Shown here: positions 1 to 12,000 of the stretch, piece by piece
Layout of the letters: each line of letters opens with the position of its first letter
How positions within the stretch are numbered: position 1 is the stretch's first letter
Source of the DNA: Phycisphaeraceae bacterium
GTDB lineage: Bacteria; Planctomycetota; Phycisphaerae; Phycisphaerales; Phycisphaeraceae
Assembly (NCBI GenBank): GCA_002686995.1
Contig: NYZC01000068.1
Location: 1-33,890, forward strand
Reading direction: 5' to 3'
DNA: 33,890 nucleotides
Notes under the pieces: model-generated
Told to the model about the DNA's origin: nothing
The model's database searches: none
The model's input: only the letters and a program-made list of their open reading frames with translations
Made by a program: the position numbers and the translations under genes

Positions 1-3000
1 GCAGCGCCGCGGATCACATCACGATCGCCGAGTTGATGGGACAGCTCGAAAGCCCGGAGGACATCGCACCCGACGCGACCGTGACCGGCTCCGTCGTGAT
101 GGACATGCCGTTTTCCGTGCCCGGCGGACTGCTTGGGACTGCCGTACCGGGCGCGCCGGCGTTCACCATCGACGTGGTCGACATCTATGCCACCGGCGTG
201 GTGCAGCCGTTGCTCAACCCGGACGCCGCACCGCTCGAACCGTTCCTGAACCTGACGTCGACCGACGTCGTCGACGTGCTCCGCGGCGGTGCGACGGTTC
301 TTCTGGACGACCTGCTGGCGCTGCCCGACCTGGCGAATCCGTTGATCCTGCTGAACCGAAGCGCCGCGGAGCTGGTCGGGCTGGACGCGGCGTTCGCCCA
401 GGCCGTCGAGGCCTTCGCGCAACAGGCGCCGCCTTCGCTGAACGATCTCGAGACGACCCTCGAAGCCGCGTTCGGCGTGCCGGCCGGCGACCCGTCCGAG
501 CTGATCGACGTCACCATCGACGCCGGCAGCGGCGTCCGCCTCGCCTTCGACATCGATTTGGCGCGGGCCGCGGCGCAGCCGATCCGTCTCGATCTGAACC
601 TGGCCGACGAAGCGATCGACGGTCTCCCGCGGCTGGTCGACGCCGACGGCCAGTCGCCGCTTGCGACGGCGGCGTCCGCCGACCTGCGGCTCAGGTTCGG
701 TTTCGATCTCACGAACGGCGCGTCACCGGACGCGTATCTGGATGATCAGACGCGGCTGGACCTGACCGTCGCCGCCGGCCAGCCCGCCCTGGTCTTCGAT
801 GTCCCGATCGGTCCCGTCGGGACGACCGTGGCGGGCACCGTGCCGATGCCCGCTTTCGCCCGAATCGATCTCGACGGTGACGCGGCAACGAGCGATGCCG
901 CCACCTTTTCGATCACCCTGAGCGACATGGATCCGCAGGGCGACGGGCGTCACCTGTTCGACGCGCCGCCGACCTACGACATCTCGAGCCAGGTCGCCGG
1001 CACGGCGACCGCGCATCTCCCGTTTCTCTACCAGAACGCGCCGCTCGGGCAGCTCGACCTTCTTGCGACGTCGATCGTCGAAGTGCCGCCCGGAAACCCC
1101 GGCCGCGGGCCCGGGGACGTTGCCGGCGGGGCCGCTCTCGACGCAGCCCTCGACGGCGTCGTGCTCGCCCCGGGTTTCGACCTCGGCGACGATCTCGCCG
1201 CGCTCGCGACCGGCGTGCCGCGGATTCTGGATCGCCTGGCCGAAGCCTCGGAGATCCAGGCCTTCGACGGCGTGTTCCCGGTCGTCGGTGACGAGCTGTT
1301 CAACCGGGCGGTCTTCCTGCGCGAGATCTCCGAAGCGCTTGCCGACAACTTCGCGCTCAACCCGGGCAGCCCGTACGACCTCGCGCGTGAGCCAGGATGT
1401 CTTCACCGCCGTCGGGCCGGAAGGCCTGGGCTGGCTGATGGACCACCCGTCGGTCAGCGACGGCCAGGTCGGCTTCGACGACGTGATCGTCACGCAGTCC
1501 GCGTCCGAAGTTCGCTTCGACCTGAAGCTGGGCCAGCCGCTGACCCTCGTCGCCGCGCCGATCCAGCTGGAAACGGCGATGCCGGGCCTGGAGCTCGTCA
1601 TCGACGACGCGCCCGTTGAGTTGATGATCGGCTTCAACATGCAGCTCGGCTTCGGCGTCGACGTCGACGACGGCGCTTTCGTCGACGCTTCCGGCGCCGA
1701 CGAGCTGGTCATCGAGGTCGAGGCGACGACCCCGGACCTGAACACCACGGGCAATATCCGGTTCGTGCCTTACGACATCACCGACCTGGAGGATCGCCGC
1801 ACGCTCTTCGACGTGGACTTCGCGATCGATCTCCTGCCCGGTCCCGGCCGTGTCGACGGACGGCTGGTCCAGGAAGGCGTCGACGCCCTCGCGCTCGATG
1901 ATCTGGTGTCGGTGGACGCGTCGGGCGTCGCGGGCATCCACCTGGACATGACGGCGTTCGACGTGCCCGGGGGCGAATTCCCGCGCATCAAGGCCGGGCT
2001 GGAGGCCGACTGGGTGCTGGACAGCAACCAGAACCTCATCGACGTGACGCCGGGTCTTTCGTGGGAGCCCGACATCACTTTCGGCAACGTGCAGATCAAC
2101 CTCGACGATTTCTACGCCGACCAGTTGAGCCCGACGCTGCTTGACATCAACGAGGCGTTCAACACCGGCAGGTGGATGGAGTTCCTCGACGTCATCACGT
2201 CCCCGATCCCCGGCCTTTCGGATGTCGTGGGGGACGTGGCGCTGCTTGACTTGCTGCTGGAGGCGGCGTTTCCGGGCGGAGCGAACACCACCGCGCAGAC
2301 GCTCAAGTTCATCGTGGACGCGCTCGTGCAGTTCTTCGAGGCGATCGCTTCGTTCCCGACGAGTTCCGACGTCGAGTGGCTGCCCCAGGGCTCCTTCTTC
2401 GTCGACCACCGTGTCGCGGATCCGAATTTCGTGTTCGAGAAGGGCACCGACCGGATCGTGCGCGACCCGGTGGATTCGAACAACGACGACGGCGTGCCGA
2501 TGCCCGTGCCGCTGAAGATCAAGGAGCTGAACGGGCGCAAGAAGGCCGGCGGCGGCGGCGTCGGGAAACTCAGCCGCGTGCAGATCTCTTTCCCGCTGCT
2601 CGGCGACGACGGGGACGCGTTTACCGACGACACCCACAAGCCCAAGGAGTCTCACTTCCTCCTGCTGGGCGAGCAGGCGACGCTCTGGGAGCTCAAGCTT
2701 CCGAAGATCCAGCTCAACGCGATCGTCGGCATCGTGTTCGCGATCCCGCCCGTCTTCTCGGTCGCCGTGACCGGCGGGATCGAGTTCAACCTGAACCTGG
2801 TCATCGGGTACGACACCTTCGGACTGAGCCGGGCGTTCGTGTCCGGCGACCCTGACGATCAGAAGGACGGCCTTTTCTTCGTGGATCGCTCCGAGGAGCA
2901 GAACGAGGGTATCGGCTTCCTGAACCAGCTGGTGCCGGGCGCGAACCTCAATCGCGGCACCGATCTGCCCGAGATGACGCTGGTGCCTCACGTCAGCATC

Positions 3001-6000
3001 AGCGCTTCGGTGGGCACGAAGGGCACGCCCGACGAGCCCGGTTCGAGCATCGTCGGCGTGACCGCGACGTTCCGGTTCCCGGTGGAGTTCGACCTGCGGG
3101 ATCCGAACGGTGACGGAAAGGTCAGGTTCAGCGAGACCGAGGCCCTCGAGCCCGGCGGCGTCTTCGACGTCACCGGCGCCTGGGACTTCGTGCTCAGCCT
3201 GTCACTGGCGCTGATCCCCATTCCCATCGTGGACCTGCGCATCGTCGAATTCGGCACCGCCACGCCCGGCGCCGATGTCCAGCCCGACCTCGGCGAAGTG
3301 GATGCCGGCGTGCTCCGACTCAACATGGGGCCGCGCGCCGCGCAACGCAACGAGTTCACCGTCGACGACGTCGCGGAGACCTTTCATGTCGCCCCCGGCG
3401 ATGGCGTCAACACCGTCCTCGTGAGCGCGTTCGGCTTCCACCAGGAATTCACCGGCGTGTCGCGCATCGAGGCGGACGGCGGCGCGTTCGACGACACGAT
3501 CACGATCTCGCCCTCGCTGACGCTGCCGGTCAGCCTCGTCGGCGGCGACGGCAACGATCGGATCGTCGCGGGCGCCGGCCCGGCGACCCTCGACGGCGGC
3601 GCGGGCGACGACACACTCGTCGGTGGTGCGCTGAACGATACGCTGCGCGGCAACGTCGGTGACGATTCGCTTCAGGGAGGGCCCGGTGCGGACCTGATCC
3701 AGGGCGGGTCCGGCGCCGACCACCTCGACGGCGATCGGGGCGCTGACACGATCGACGGCGATGGCGGCGCCGACACGATCTCGGGCGGACGGGACGTCGA
3801 TGTCATCGACGGCGGCGCGGATGGGGACCGCATCTTCGGTGATCTCGGCGACGACGAGATCGACGGCGGTCCGGGCGACGACGTCATTGACGGCGGCGTG
3901 GGTCGCGACCGGATCGCGGGCGGCGGCGGCGCCGATACGGCGCGCGGCGGCACCGGCGCGGACACGATCTTCGGCGACTTCGAATCCGAAGATGACGTCG
4001 ACCCGTTCACCGAAGGCGACGACGTGCTGTTCGGCGAGACCGGCAACGACACGATCCGCGGCGGCGGTGGCGCGGACAGCGTCGACGGCGGCCCCAACAA
4101 CGACCTGCTGTTCGGTGACGACGGCGACGACACGGTGATCGGAGGACAGGCCGACGACGAGCTTTTCGGGGGCGGGGGCGCCGACCTGGTCTACGCCCAT
4201 CTCGACGAAGCAGGCAGCGATCAGCCGGCTTTTCACCTGATCCATGGCGGTGCGGGCGATGACACCGTCTTCGGCGATCGCTTCGAGGACCGGATCACGG
4301 GCGGCGACGGGCACGACGTCGTCCACGGGCTCGCGGGCGACAACCTGCTTCTCGGTGGCCGTGGCGACGACACGCTGCACGGCAGCGAGACGAACGACGC
4401 TCTGTTCGGCGACACGACGGACGAAGTGCTGCTTGCCGGAGAGAACCCGGACGCCCTGCGCATCGAGCTCGATCGCATCCAGTCCGACTTCGACCTGGGC
4501 AATCCGGACAAGCTCACCGTCACGGGCGCCGCGTCTCGATTCACGACGATGCTCAACAATCCGGACTCGCACGAGATCGTGCCGAAGTTCCTCTCGGGTC
4601 AGACGATCGACGGCGTCCCGGGCGGCGGCCTCGACCTGCTCCTGGGGAACGGGGGGACGGACTGGCTGTTCGGCGGCAGCGAGGCCGATCAGCTCTTCGG
4701 TGCCGCCGCGGACGACTACCTGGACGGCGGCGCCGGAAACGACCTTGTCCTGTCGGGCGGGCCTGGCGACGACATCGTGCGCGGCGGAGCAAACAATGAC
4801 GTCGTGCATGGCGACGAGGGGATCGACCTGGTCTACGGCGACGACGACGCCGATCGACTTTTCGGCGACGCCGGCAACGGCGCCGATCAGGTGGGCCAGC
4901 GACTGTTCGGCGGCGCCGGCGAGGACTTTCTGTTCGCTTACGCGCCTGAAGATCCCGTCGACGAGCAGAACCAGCTGCTGCTCCCCGGCGACGAGCTGTT
5001 CGGGGGTCCGGGCGGCGACTTCCTGTACGGCAACATCCGGGTCGAGACGCTCGACGGCGGCGAGGGCAAGGACATCATCCTGGGCGACTGGCTGCGCGGG
5101 CCGACCCTGGCCGTCAACCCGGAAGCCGACACGTTCGGGGCCGACGACACGCTGCTGGGCGGAGCCGGCGAGGACCAGCTGTTCGGCGGCGGCGGCGACG
5201 ACGAGCTTTGGGGCGGCGCCGACACCGATCGGCTCGACGGGCAGGCGGGCAGCGACCGGCAGCTTGGCGGCTCGGGCATCGACCTGTTCCTGCTCTGGAC
5301 CGCCGCCGACCCGCTCGCCGACGACGAGATCGACGGTCACCTGGGCAACGCCCCGGGTAATCAGACGATCGACGACAACGCGTTCGACATCCTGGTGATC
5401 AACGGCACGACGGGCGACGACCGCATCCTGCTGAGCCAGCAATCCACGACGAACCCGGCCACCGGACAGAAGCAGTTGCGCGTCGAGTACAACGTCGGCA
5501 ACGGCGGCCAGCCCATCGACGTCGACTGGCTCGACGCCGGGGGCCGCGCGCTGGTCGAAAAGTTCCTGATCGCCGGTCTCGCGGGCGACGACACGATCGG
5601 TTTCGCCGTCGACACGTCGATGTTCCCCGAGTTCGGCACCGACGCGCCGATGGCGGGCGCCGAGGTGCTCGACCTTTCCACGCTGACCGACACGCCAGGC
5701 CTGTCTGATCGGCTGTTGATCGGTGATTTCACGGCGGGTGACGGCGACGACACGGTCCTCGGCGGTGCGTGGCGCGATCGATTGATCGGGGGGCGCGGCA
5801 GCGACGAGGTGTTCGGCTTCGGCGGCGACGATCAGCTCTTCGGCGACGACGCAGACGGCGGCTCGACGGACACGGATCGGCTGTTCGCCGGCGCGGGCAA
5901 CGACGACCTGATCGGCGGAATCGGCACGAACCGGCTCCATGCGTGGTCGTTCGCACCCGATGCGGCGGGCACCGACTTCGGGGTGTTCGTCGACGGGTCG

Positions 6001-9000
6001 GGCGCCCTGGTGGGTGCGAACACGGGCGCCCTGGTTCCCGAGGACACCGGTCTCAATCGCATGGTCGGTATGGACCGTGACGACGCGCTTTACGGCGGCA
6101 CGGTGCTCGACTTCATGTACGGCGGCGCCGGCGACGGTCAGGACACGCTCTTCGGCAGCGACGGCCGCCCGTTCACCGCGCGCGACGGCGACCAGGCGGG
6201 CGATGCATGGAAGCAGTATGCGGAGCAGACCGGGCAGGTCTGGTACGTCGCGGGCACGAACGCGGACGACCGGATCAACGTCGATTTCGTCACCGAGCCG
6301 GGCCTGCTGGCCGATCACCACCTGATCACCCGCCTCACCGACAACGACGGGAACCAGAGCTTCGCCGCCCAGGTGCGTCTCGATCATCAGGCCACCGACG
6401 AGAACGGCGATCCGATCTGGGACGCCGCCGACGTCTACTTCGACGTGACGGCGCTGATCGACGTCGACGCCGCGGCAGCATCTCCATCTGATTTCGAGGC
6501 GGTCGGTGAGATCGAACGCGCGTTCGTCGACGGCCTGCTGCCTCCTGAAGGCGCGTACCTTGCGATCATCATCGACGCGCTGGACGGCGACGACAGCGTG
6601 GTCGTCGGCCCCACGGTGCGCAAGTCGGTCTGGGTCGACGCCGGTGCCGGCGACGATCACGTCGAGATTCGTTCGGGCAACCCGATCCTCAGCGATCTGG
6701 CCGAGTTCGGCACGACGGGCGACGGCCTGATCGGCCGCAACGATGACTTCAACCGCGCGTTCGCGGTTGCGCTGCCGGCGCGCGGGCAGGTGCTCGACAG
6801 CCTGACGCTCGACAACGCAGAGGACGAGGACTGGTTCGCCTTGGAGATTGCCGCCCCTGTTCCCGCCGGCGCGTCTGTCAGCGTGCAACCCGCTTCCGTC
6901 GTCGACGAGATCACCCTCCGGCTGTTCGACGGGCCGTCTGAAGTTGATGCCGTGACCGCTCTTCCCGGCGCCATCGCGACGCTGAGCCTGGACGGCCTGG
7001 GGCTCGTCCCCGCGACGACGTACGCGCTCCAGGTCATCTCCAACCTGACGCCGACGATCTACCAGATGACCGTCGACCTGCGCGCTCCGGTCGACACCGA
7101 GCCGCTCGTGTTGCGTTCCATGGCGATCAGGAACGATTTCGTACGCCGCGACGTCATCCTGGGCGGCGATGGCGACGACGTGCTCATGGGCGGGCCGGGC
7201 GAGGACTGGGTGTTCGGCGGCGACGGCGCGGACGTGATCAGCGGCGGCCTCGATCGCCAGGCGGTGGACGTGCTGTTCGCCGGCGCCGGCGACGACACGT
7301 TCCAGCTGATTCCCGATTTCATGCCGACGATCGGCAACGATTCGGGATCGATCTTCGAGGCGGGCTCCGAGACGTTCCTTCAGGACACCAGCGACATCCT
7401 GTTGGGCGAGGCCGGCGACGACCAGGTGCTGTTCCTCGGCGGCGACCTGGACGACAGCGGCCGGCCGGTGCCCGATCATGTCGCGCTGCGCTACAACACG
7501 GGGCTGCACCGTTACGAGCTGGCCAGCCTCGTGTGGGACGTGGCCAACCAGCGCTTCGCCACCGAGCCGGCGGTGCTGCAGACCGGGGCCGATCCCGTCA
7601 CCGTGCAGACGCGCCGGTTCCTCTTCTACCAGGCGCGCGACGTGGAACGCTCGGTCATCCTCACCATGGCCGGCGACGATGTCGTCCGCGCCGACCCGGG
7701 ATTCAAGTTCCTGCCCATCGGCGAGCAGGACGTGTTCGACCCAGCAAACTTCGCGACCTGGGGCATCGCGATCGGTGACGGTGAGCAGGCGGGTGCCATC
7801 GTCGACCTGGACATCCGCGGCGGCCTCGGCAACGACCGGCTCTACGGCGGCGCGGGGGGCGACACCATCAACGGCGGACCGGGTGACGACGTCGTAAGCG
7901 GCGGCGACGGCGACGACGAGCTGCACGGCGGCGGCGGCGCGGACCTCGTCGCCGGGCAGACACTGCTCGACTTCGACCGTTTCGAGATCGTGACGCGCGG
8001 CGGCGGCACGAGCGCGAACAATGCGTTCGCGTTCGCGGCCGAGGTCGAGATCCGGAGCGGGACGATCGACGGCTTGACGCTGCATCAGGGCGACACCGAC
8101 GACTGGTACCTGTTGCGCACTCCCGATGCGATCCGAGACTACGCGGGAACGCACGAGAGCTTCCTCTCCCTCGACCGAGGAGGCGAGGACGACCCCGACG
8201 ACGCGATCGAGAGCCTCAACCTGCTTCGCGTCAAGGAGAACGGCGACGACGGCAGCGGGATGATCACGGGGCTGCCCAACGATCTCGGCGACATCACCGC
8301 ATCGCTGTTCCCCGCGATCGATCCGAACGCCCTGCCGGGGCAGGCGCCCGATCCCGACAACCTCGTTCCGATGTCCGAGTTCGACGGCGTGCCGGAGTAC
8401 TACCTGCTGCACATCCGCAACGACGCGCCGAACGAGCCGCGACGATACCGGATCGAGGTTTCGCCGCGACTCGGCGTCGTTGCTGACGTGCCGGCCGGCG
8501 CGGCGACCCACACGGTGGGCGCCGAAGACCTGCTGATCGACATCGGCGGCGCGCAGCCGGTGGCCGGGCAAGCCGTGTTCATCCCGCTCGGCGACGTCAA
8601 CGATGACGCGTTCACCGACGCCGTGACGGCCGTGTTCGACCGGGATCCGGCCGCCGGCTCGAGCTTCGCGCGCATCGACTTCGGGACGGGCAGCCTCGCC
8701 GATCCGTTCGCCGAGGGCTTCGTGCTCGAGCTGCCGGCGCCCGTGCTCGCGGAGCTCGGGGGCGCCCGTGCCCGGTTCTCATCCCCGGGCGACTACGACG
8801 GCACAGCCGGTCCGGATGACATCGCCGTGTCGATCAGCGGCACGGCGCTGAGCGACGGCGTGTACCTGCTCTTCGGCCACGGTTCGGCGCCGTCCTCCCT
8901 GGCCGGCTCACTGAACCTTCTGTCCGATGCCCAGGCAAGCATCGGCGGGCTGACCGGCTCCATCGCGGTCGGCAACGGTGGCAGGCTCGACGTCGACGCG

Positions 9001-12000
9001 CTGGACGACCTGCTCGTCGGCGACGACGACAAGATCTACATCTATCCCGGACGCAGCATGCCGGCATGGCAGCGCGCGACGCTGCTCTCCGAAACGTTCG
9101 AATCTCCTGCCTTTCCGGACGCCGTCACCGTGCTCGATCCCGACGGCGAGCTTCGACCGGACTTCTCGTTCGACGGCTGGCTGCTCCAGAACGGCACCAC
9201 CCCGGCGGAGAACGGCCTGTGGCACTGGACGTCGAACTTCCCCGCCGGCAACGGCCCTGCGGGGACGGTGATGCGCTTCGGCATCCCGCAGCCGGCCGAA
9301 CTGGGCGGCGCCGCGATTCCTGCCAACCAGACCTTCACGGGTCGCGCCATTTCGCCGACGATCAATCTGCCGGCGGGCGGCAACCCCCTGCTCACGTTCG
9401 ACTACCTGGTCGAGACCGAGGGGCAAACCGGCGCGGACGTCGCGCGGGTGCTCATCGACACGGGCGGGCAGATCGTCCCGCTCGAAGGCGCCACCAATCA
9501 GCCCGGCGGCCGCTTCACGGATGGCGACGGAACCTGGGGGCACATCGAGTTCGCGCTCAGCGCGTTCTCGGGCGAGTCGGTGCAGATCCTCTTCGAGTTC
9601 GACACGGTCGACCGGTTCAACAACGACATGCCGAACGGGTTCTGGTTCCTCGACAACGTGAACGTGACCGACGGATTCAACGCGCGTGATCACGCATTCC
9701 GGTTCGTCGATGAGCCGATGACGCGGACCGTGACCGGCGCCGGGGCCATTCTCGACAGCACCGCGCAGGTCGCCTATGCCGCGTTCGACGGCAGCGGCGA
9801 GCTGAGCCTTCGCACCCTCGCGGATTCAGCGCCGCGAACGACGGTGGTCGGTTTCGGCTCACTGAACACGCCCCGTCTTTTCGCCATCGCGAACGTCAAC
9901 GGCGATGTCGCGCCCGACCTGCTCGTCACGAGCGACGAGGCAAGCTGGTTGATATTCGGCGGGGTCGCCGACGGGCGGAACCAGTTGATCGGCGATCTGG
10001 TTTCTGCGGGCGAGGCACTCGCATTGCCCGCAGGATCGATGACACCCATCGGCGACTTCAACGGCGACGGCATCACGGATCTCGCGGCCGCGGTGATGGA
10101 ATCGACGCCGGTCGTCGGCAGCGACACGGGGCAGTCTCACCAGGTGGTCCAGGTCTACTTCGGATCCGCCGATCCCGTCGAGCTTGCCGAGATGGACCTC
10201 GTGCTGGAAGCCGACGATCCCCTGTTCGTGACCGAGGGCGCACTTGCGGGACAGGCGCTGCGCATCGGAACCGTGGGTGACGTCGGAGGATTCGGTGTCG
10301 GGCAGGAGCTGGCGGTGGCCGACCAGCCGGGAGACGCGCTGCGCGTCTACGACGGTCGGGACGTCACGGTGCACGCGCCGGCACCGGGATCCGGTGCGGG
10401 CACCGCCCCGGATCTGCCCGAGGATTTCCATCGCTTCGACCTGGCGGCGCCGTTTCTGGTGACTGCGCCGTCGACGAACGGTGGCGCCGATCTGTCCGCG
10501 CCGGGCGACCCGTCAATCGACGAGGCGTTCGCGCTCGAGGGCAGCGAGATCGACGTCGCCCTCGCATCACTGCAGAACATCGGCGACTTCAACGGCGACC
10601 GGCTCGACGACTACCTCGCCGTCGGAGAGACCGCCGCCTACGTGCTCTACGGCCCTGTTCGTCTCGACGGCGTCGAATCGATCGGCCAGTTCGCGGAACA
10701 CGTCATCGACCTGAGCGGCCTTGGACGGCCGAGCCGGTCGGCGGCCGATCTCGACCTGGACGCAGCCGGCACCAGCGACCTGCAGTTCGTGGAGCGGAAG
10801 GACGCCAACGAGTTCTGGATATCGCGGATCACCGGCGGCACCGGCCGGCCACGACATCTCGGCGCATCCGATGCAACACGAGTGGCCCGCTCGTTCGAGG
10901 GGGCCGAAGTCGACGGAGCACCCGTTTCGACCGTGGAATGGGGCGGCGCCGCCGGGGAGGAGTTCTTTCTTGGCGCGGCTTTCGAAAGCGGACCCCATAT
11001 CGAGACCGCCGATTTCGCGATCGTGCTCGATCGCGACTACGTCGAGCGCCTCCGCGTATTTCGAGATACCCGGGATCCGGTGGGCGCGGCCGAGTCCATG
11101 CTGGGCCGTTCCGTTGATCCGTCGGACGTGACCAGCGCGCACCACTACGCGACGAGCGTGGTGGGCGACGTCAACGGGGACGGGCTGGACGACATCGTCG
11201 TCACGAACGCAGGCTTCGTCCGCTTCGTCGGCGCGGAGTCGGGACTGCCCGACATCGGCCGCGCGTACCTTGTCCTCGGGGGCACGACCGGCGACCTTGA
11301 CCTTGACGACGCGGCCGCCACCTACGAGGGGTTCTCGATCGGCGGCGCGGCCGTGCGCGTGGGGGATCTGAACCGCGACGGCCTGTCGGAGATCACGGTT
11401 CCGGTGCTGAGGGAAACCGACCGGAGCGCGCTGCACGTGGTGAGCGGCTCCTCGTCGTTCGCCCAGGACGAGCCCGCGGCGCCGCAGCGGATCGAAGAGG
11501 CCGCGGCGCTGTCCTTCCGTCGTGACGAGAGCCTGACGCTGTTCGGTCAGACCGGGATTCACGGCCTGCTTCAGGCGACGTCGGGTGATTTCAACCTTGA
11601 CGGCCGGTCGGATCTGATCGTCGGCGATCCGCGCCAGGTGCTCTCGACCTCGCTCGCGGCGAATATCGACCCGGCGCCCGGCGACGTCACTGTGCTCGCC
11701 GACGATCAGCGTGGCGCCGCGCATGTGTTCTTCTCGATCGGAGATCGCTTCGAGACCGGACCGCGCGAAATCCTGTTGTCCGAAGCGTCGATCTCGTTCG
11801 CGGGCCTGCTGCCCACCGATCGGCTCGGAGCCCTGTCGGCCACACCGGGGCTGGATCTTGACGGCAACGGCATCGCCGACATCGCCCTCGGGGCTGCCGG
11901 CGCGACCGCCGTCGCCGGGACGTCGCTTGATGATGCCGGTCGGATCCACGTGATCTACGGCTCACGCACTGTCGAATCGCCTGATGACAGCGACGTCACC

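Noticed and set aside
1380..1392. Programmed ribosomal frameshifting in the giant gene
   Set aside because: There is no slippery heptamer, stimulatory pseudoknot or internal Shine-Dalgarno sequence that I can see, and a second unrelated single-base break (YceI) makes sequence error the better explanation.
3541..5295. CRISPR-like regular repetition in the RTX DNA
   Set aside because: The periodicity is coding (9-residue units) and diverged at DNA level; there are no identical repeats separated by unique spacers and no cas genes.
3202..8571. 1,789-codon open frame on the minus strand
   Set aside because: It is antisense to the RTX region; the regular GGxGxD codons leave the opposite strand stop-free. 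There is no recognisable protein pattern.
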